A stretch of 64,000 bases of DNA. Source: Lithospermum erythrorhizon (taxonomy: Eukaryota; Streptophyta; Magnoliopsida; Boraginales; Boraginaceae). The DNA lies in NCBI GenBank assembly GCA_019722365.1, contig JADFUC010000320.1, positions 62,001 through 126,000 on the forward strand, read 5' to 3'. The translations under genes were made by a program, and so were the position numbers. This document shows positions 60,175 through 64,000 of the stretch, in pieces (position 1 is the first letter of the stretch; each line of letters begins with the position of its first letter). The notes beneath the pieces were generated by a model. The model was not told the origin of the DNA. It searched no databases and was given only the letters and a program-made list of their open reading frames with translations.

Positions 60175-61249
60175 GTCAAATATTAGAGCTACTTGTATGG
60201 ATAACTTGTTCATTTAAAACAAATCTTATTACTCATCATTAATAGTTGTCATACCAAAACAAACAAGCCTCACAGTCCCACAATTAATACTATATTTAAG
60301 GTTAATTAGCCTATTGTTTAGAACTTCTTAAGTTTCATTTTTAATTAAATTCTTTAAATATCTTTTTTTTATGTTGTCATATCTTATTTTTTTATGAGAT
60401 CTTTCCTGGGCCATTTCTGATAAAACACCAGCTTTTCCCAATAAAAGATGCACAAATTATATCTTATGTTTAATTTATTTGTAGAAAATATAATTGCTAC
60501 AAAATTGAAAATTTTAGTGTTCATTCGAAGGGTTCTATTTTTAATCTTTAGCGGCCAGACTGAAATATCTTTATTGCATGATAAGAAATCTTGGAAGCAT
60601 TCGTATAGTAAAGATTTATAGAAATAAATTCTCCAAACGAAGTAAACCGCCTTCATTTACCCGCGCGACCCCGCTTGTGCCCCCGACCTTTCGAAATCAC
60701 AGGAGGCACTCTGTCCATTACCGTATCCTCTTACGACAAATCGCTTTGGGTATTTTGGGAAAGTGGGTATTCGTTATTTCACAAATTACGCAATAAATTC
60801 CCTTGCCCAATAGTCAATGCTGATAATCTTTGGTTAATAGTACCTCAAGAACTCAGATAAGGCAACAAAAGATAATGTTCTTGTTTTTGTGAAAAGATTG
60901 AATTTTGATGTTTAAGTACTATTGAAAGTATCAAAGTTATGTTTTTGGTTAAAAGATTGAATTTTGATGTTTAAGTAATATTGAAAGTTGTGGTATTTTA
61001 GGATTTTGTTTTATGGTATCATATATTTTCTGTTTTGCATAATGTTTTAAATCAATGGTTAATTTTTTTGTGTGACTTGAGGTTCACTGACTTGTGAGAT
61101 ATACTGAAGTACGGAAATTCGGGGCCTTTTGGTGTTGTAGAGGAAGCAAGCGTAGAACATTGAGATTCGGCATGTGAGTAGGGAAATGAGGCTGATGCCT
61201 ATGTAATCAAGACAAACATGGTTGCATATATGATAGTACTCCTGAGCAT
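60175..61249. other. Unassigned, with a short tandem duplication
   Basis: A 37-38-bp segment beginning AAAAGATTGAATTTTGATG occurs at about 60891-60927 and again at 60952-60989 (period 61). Between stops, 60627-60860 (+) is open for 77 residues with [15 protein letters not shown] and [10 protein letters not shown], but it lacks an ATG and matches nothing I know. The other short frames are unremarkable. Confidence 0.4.
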
Positions 61250-61450
61250 GAATTTGATGGGGGGTTGTGAGGTAATGGTGGGTATGGGGGTATTGGTGTG
61301 GTTTACAGGGGATGGGGAGGGGGGGAATGGTGTTGGTGAAAGTTTAGGGAGAAGGGGTGGGGAAGGTGGAATGTATCGAGAGAAAAGTGATGTGGATTTT
61401 ATTTTAATTACGTAAAATATTTTAAGTAGCCAATCGCATAGTTTAGTTTA
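61250..61450. repeat. G-rich repeat, second copy
   Basis: A G-rich stretch followed by GATTTTATTTTAATTACG and AAAATATTTTAAG, resembling the reverse complement of 2640-2820. The 65-residue Gly/Val frame is low complexity. Confidence 0.3.
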
Positions 61451-62179
61451 GTGTTAAGGGTAAAGTAATTAAATTTAAATGTATGTGGAATGGCATCGAG
61501 GAAAGAAAAATAAATGCAAGGATGTATGAAAAAAAGCGTAGTTGAAATCTGCTTGAAAATAAAATAATAGTTCGCTTGGACATCTGGTTAATTAAGGTAA
61601 TATCTTTCGCCGTTTGAAATAAATAATTATTTAGATAAAAATATTTTATTAAGGGATATTGAAAGCAAGCTACATTGTTGTAAAAATGTAAAAAGCTACA
61701 TTGAAATTGTAAAAAATTATATTAAAAATATCAATAATTAACTATTATGAAAAAATAAATTTTATCATATATTTGAGATGAGCAAATAAATCCCAACAAT
61801 CACTTTTTCTTAAATCTATTCGTTCTTTCTTCTTCTTCACCACCCTCCTCCGTCCCTTCCTCCCTTCTATAATGATGAATTACTGTTGGGAAAAAAATCT
61901 ACCCTTTTTTTTTGTTAACATGATTTGCAAACGACTTTCTTTTCATTCTCGTCAGAAGATATCACCATTGATTGAGATTGAGCTCTTGTCTAAATTGAGA
62001 TAGTGGTGTTGATAAAAGGGTATGAATTATGTGGTGTGGTGATTTGCAGGTGAATAGTTTGAAAAGATGAACACGGGGCTTAGATTGATGAACAAGAAGA
62101 ACAAAATCAAGAAAGGTTGTATTTTTATATAAAGGAAATAGAGCCACTGATCAGATTGCATTTGTTGTTTTAGAAAAAA
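61451..62179. other. Unassigned AT-rich sequence
   Basis: AT-rich with a pyrimidine-rich stretch (61805-61870). No gene or element end recognised. Confidence 0.4.
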
Positions 62180-62490
62180 GAGAAACATGTGAATTTGCTA
62201 TTTTGCTCTATTATTTATTTGATGGAGGTTCTCAAGGTTGGCTATGGAGTTTGTTATGGTTATGGAGGAGAATGGGAAAGATAGAACAATATTTTTCTCG
62301 TGCGAATATACAAAATTCTACACCTATTTGATAAAAAATGAATGGAAAATGTTCAACTAACGAAAATAGTTGTTTGGGTAATCTTTTGGACTATAATGAT
62401 CAAAATAGTATGAAATTAAGTATGGATTATCGAAGGGGATTGTTTTTCGAAGTGAATGATGTTTAACTTCATTCGTGCTATTAATAAAAA
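62180..62490 (-). repeat. Dispersed repeat of unknown class, copy 2
   Basis: Its reverse complement follows 40400-40730 (see that entry), making an inverted pair about 22 kb apart on either side of elements F and D. It lies just downstream of the proline-rich coding region. Confidence 0.45.
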
Positions 62491-62583
62491 CCCAAGATAG
62501 TCTTTCATATATAATTTAAGTTTCTTACCAAGCAATACATAAAATAGTAAAATCCAAATAAATTCGCTAATTGAATTGGGCTA

Positions 62584-63616
62584 TTAAAGGGTGATGAAAC
62601 ACAAGAAGAATGCAGCAATAACTAACAAAGACAAGTTATGAATGCGGAATGATGTAGATGGTGTTGGTGGAAGTGGAGGTGGAACTATAGGTGGTGGTGG
62701 CGGGATCGATGGGGGTGGTGGTGAATGTGGCGGTGGCGGAGGTGGCGGCGGTGGAGGTGGTGAGTGTGGTGGTGGCGGTGATGGTGTCGGGGGAGGTGGT
62801 GACGGTGGTGAGTGTGGTGGTGGTGGTGGTGGTGGCGGGGGAGGTGGTGGCGGTGGAGGTGACGGGGGAGGTGGTGGTGGTGGTGATGGTGACGGGGGAG
62901 GTGGTGGTGAGTGTGGTGGTGGCGGTGATGGTGACGGGGGAGGTGGTGGTGAGTCTCTGGTGGCGGTGATGAGTAGCCAGGTGGAGGTGGTGGTGAGTGC
63001 CGGTGGCGGTGATGGTGACTGGGGGAGGGTGGTGGTGAGTCTTGGTGGCGTGATTTGATAGTGACAGGGAGGTGGTGGTGAGGTGTGGTGGCGGCGGTGA
63101 TGGTGTCGGGGGAGGTGGTGGTGGCGGTGGAGGTGGTGGTAAGTGCAGTGGTGGTAGTGAGTGTGGAGGTGGGGGTGGAGATGACGGGGGTGGCGGTGGT
63201 GAGTGTGGAGGTGGCGGTGGGATCGATGGGGATGGTGGGGAGTGCGGTGGAGGTGGAGGTGGAGGTAAAACTGAAGGTGGTTGAGGTTGTGGTTGTGGGG
63301 ATGGAATAGGTGTGGAAGGGGGTGGTGGAGGATGGTGTGGCTTCGAAGGAGGCGGAGGCGTGTATGATTCAGGGGCCATTGCTGGTTCACCAAAATAACG
63401 TTGGGAAGGCAGCAACAAGTAATCTTTTGGTCCATCCACTAGGCTGTTCCCACCATCACTCTGTATTTGCTCATCCAACTCCTTTTGGGTATACATCATA
63501 ATGGTGTTTGTTGCATCACTTGAGGACTCCCCTTCACTACTTTCCAACTCATTTGCACCTTCTCCCACATTATTATTGTATTTCAACCCTACAACAATCA
63601 CAAATAAACATTTCAC
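62584..63616 (-). CDS. Proline-rich (extensin-like) protein with hydrophobic C-terminal tail; frame disrupted
   Basis: Two overlapping minus frames form one probable protein. The frame from 63616 starts MKCLFVIVVG, then an acidic/Ser region (ELESSEGESSSD, KELDEQIQSDGG), then YTPPPPSKPHHPPPPPS and long Pro/Ser-Pro runs. Near 63085 a 1-bp difference (CACACCTCACC where neighbouring units read CACACTCACC) pushes it out of phase. The frame ending at 62584 has the same SPPPPP repeats (about 62660-62955) and ends STSFRIHNL, then LSLLVIAAFFLCFITL and stop, a tail that could be a GPI signal or membrane anchor. Ser-Pro runs are typical of hydroxyproline-rich cell-wall glycoproteins. The start is uncertain: MKCLFVIVVG could be a very short signal peptide, or 63589-63590 could be a 3' splice site (TTGTGATTGTTGTAG) after an upstream exon. 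The antisense Gly-rich frames are shadows. It may be a pseudogene or an assembly error. Confidence 0.5.
62660..63290. repeat. GGTGGTGGC-type minisatellite within the proline-rich gene
   Basis: Imperfect units such as GTGGTGGCGGTGATGGTGAC with GGGGGAGGTGGTGGTGAGTG recur on the plus strand (encoding Pro-rich sequence on the minus strand). Between 62950 and 63085 the units carry irregular 1-2 bp changes that break the coding frame. Confidence 0.8.
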
Positions 63617-64000
63617 TTTATATCATCAACACCAATATTGTCTAATTCCACCACAGATAACCAACAGAAGTTGAACATAGATTTAAAAAAATATGCTGGA
63701 GCATTTCCCTCATACTAAAGAGGAGAAAGGAGTGCCAACTTCGTACAAAAAAATAGCAGAATAACAACTTCGGGTGTCCATAGCTGTATTTCTAGCTACT
63801 CAAATGGTGTTTTTCTCTATAAACTTGAACCTCTAATTTCTCAATTAACTGTCTTCCTAATTGCTAATATCGAAATTGAGTTCTTGAATCGGCTAATTAG
63901 TAATATAGTTATGTGTAATCTAATGGGAAAATGGAAGACCCCTAAGACCATAAGCTTGTCAGTCTTTTCAAATATATGTATCCTCGTATGCTTTCATTCA
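63617..64000. other. Unassigned; upstream of the proline-rich gene
   Basis: AT-rich sequence that would hold the promoter, or an intron and first exon, of the minus-strand gene. GATATAAAG lies only about 10-20 bases from the ATG at 63616, too close for an ordinary TATA box. No exon with a donor site could be defined. Confidence 0.4.

Noticed and set aside
62642..63309. Glycine- and valine-rich plus-strand frames (70-138 residues)
   Set aside because: They are the antisense of the proline-rich repeat. The unit GGTGGTGGC lacks stops in all frames, so long translations are expected by composition.
1..64000. Search for a new gene system (defence island, biosynthetic cluster, toxin pair)
   Set aside because: Apart from retrotransposon domains and one proline-rich coding region, no set of adjacent intact genes exists; claiming a new system would not be supported.

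Overview
The window looks like a heterochromatic, transposon-dense stretch of a flowering-plant nuclear genome. The evidence is long-LTR Ty3/Gypsy chromoviruses with an integrase-linked chromodomain, Ty1/Copia elements primed by a tRNA-Met-like site, three Stowaway-type MITEs with TA target duplications, and one proline-rich cell-wall-type coding region. No bacterial operon, tRNA, rRNA or CRISPR array was seen. I cannot name the species. Nearly all coding matter is broken retrotransposon.

Layout. 1-3.2 kb: AT-rich sequence with an LTR-like piece running off the left edge, then unassigned sequence and a G/C-rich repeat. 3.2-13.5 kb: a minus-strand Copia element (3' LTR and a fragment of reverse transcriptase), split by a solo Gypsy LTR (A) that is itself split by a second solo LTR (B) with a perfect GTCAA duplication. 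13.5-16.3 kb: a truncated minus-strand Gypsy element (C). 16.3-20.6 kb: a MITE, a repeat that recurs at 37.8 kb, and a Copia gag remnant on the plus strand. 20.65-36.8 kb: minus-strand Gypsy element E, with gag, protease, RT, RNase H, integrase and chromodomain all recognisable. It is interrupted in its 3' LTR by Copia-1 (21006-25427, TSD CGAAC) and in gag by a Copia-2 derivative with no coding capacity (32020-35452). 36.8-41.1 kb: unassigned sequence, the second copy of the repeat, a Myb/SANT-like fragment and two MITEs. 41.1-60.2 kb: plus-strand Gypsy element F (TSD ATTTA), carrying the oppositely oriented element D of the same family inside its gag. 60.2-64 kb: mostly unassigned, ending in a minus-strand proline-rich coding region with a hydrophobic C-terminal tail.

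How it fits together. One Gypsy family with LTRs of about 2.3-2.5 kb accounts for nine LTR copies; it inserted repeatedly into itself and into Copia elements. A Copia family with LTRs of about 0.8-1.0 kb supplied at least three insertions, each with a different internal deletion, so none is autonomous as read. All polyproteins have many stops and frameshifts. The density of 1-3 bp indels, also seen in the proline-rich coding region, leaves open that part of the damage is assembly error rather than age. All boundaries and homologies were found by eye; no alignment or database search was run.
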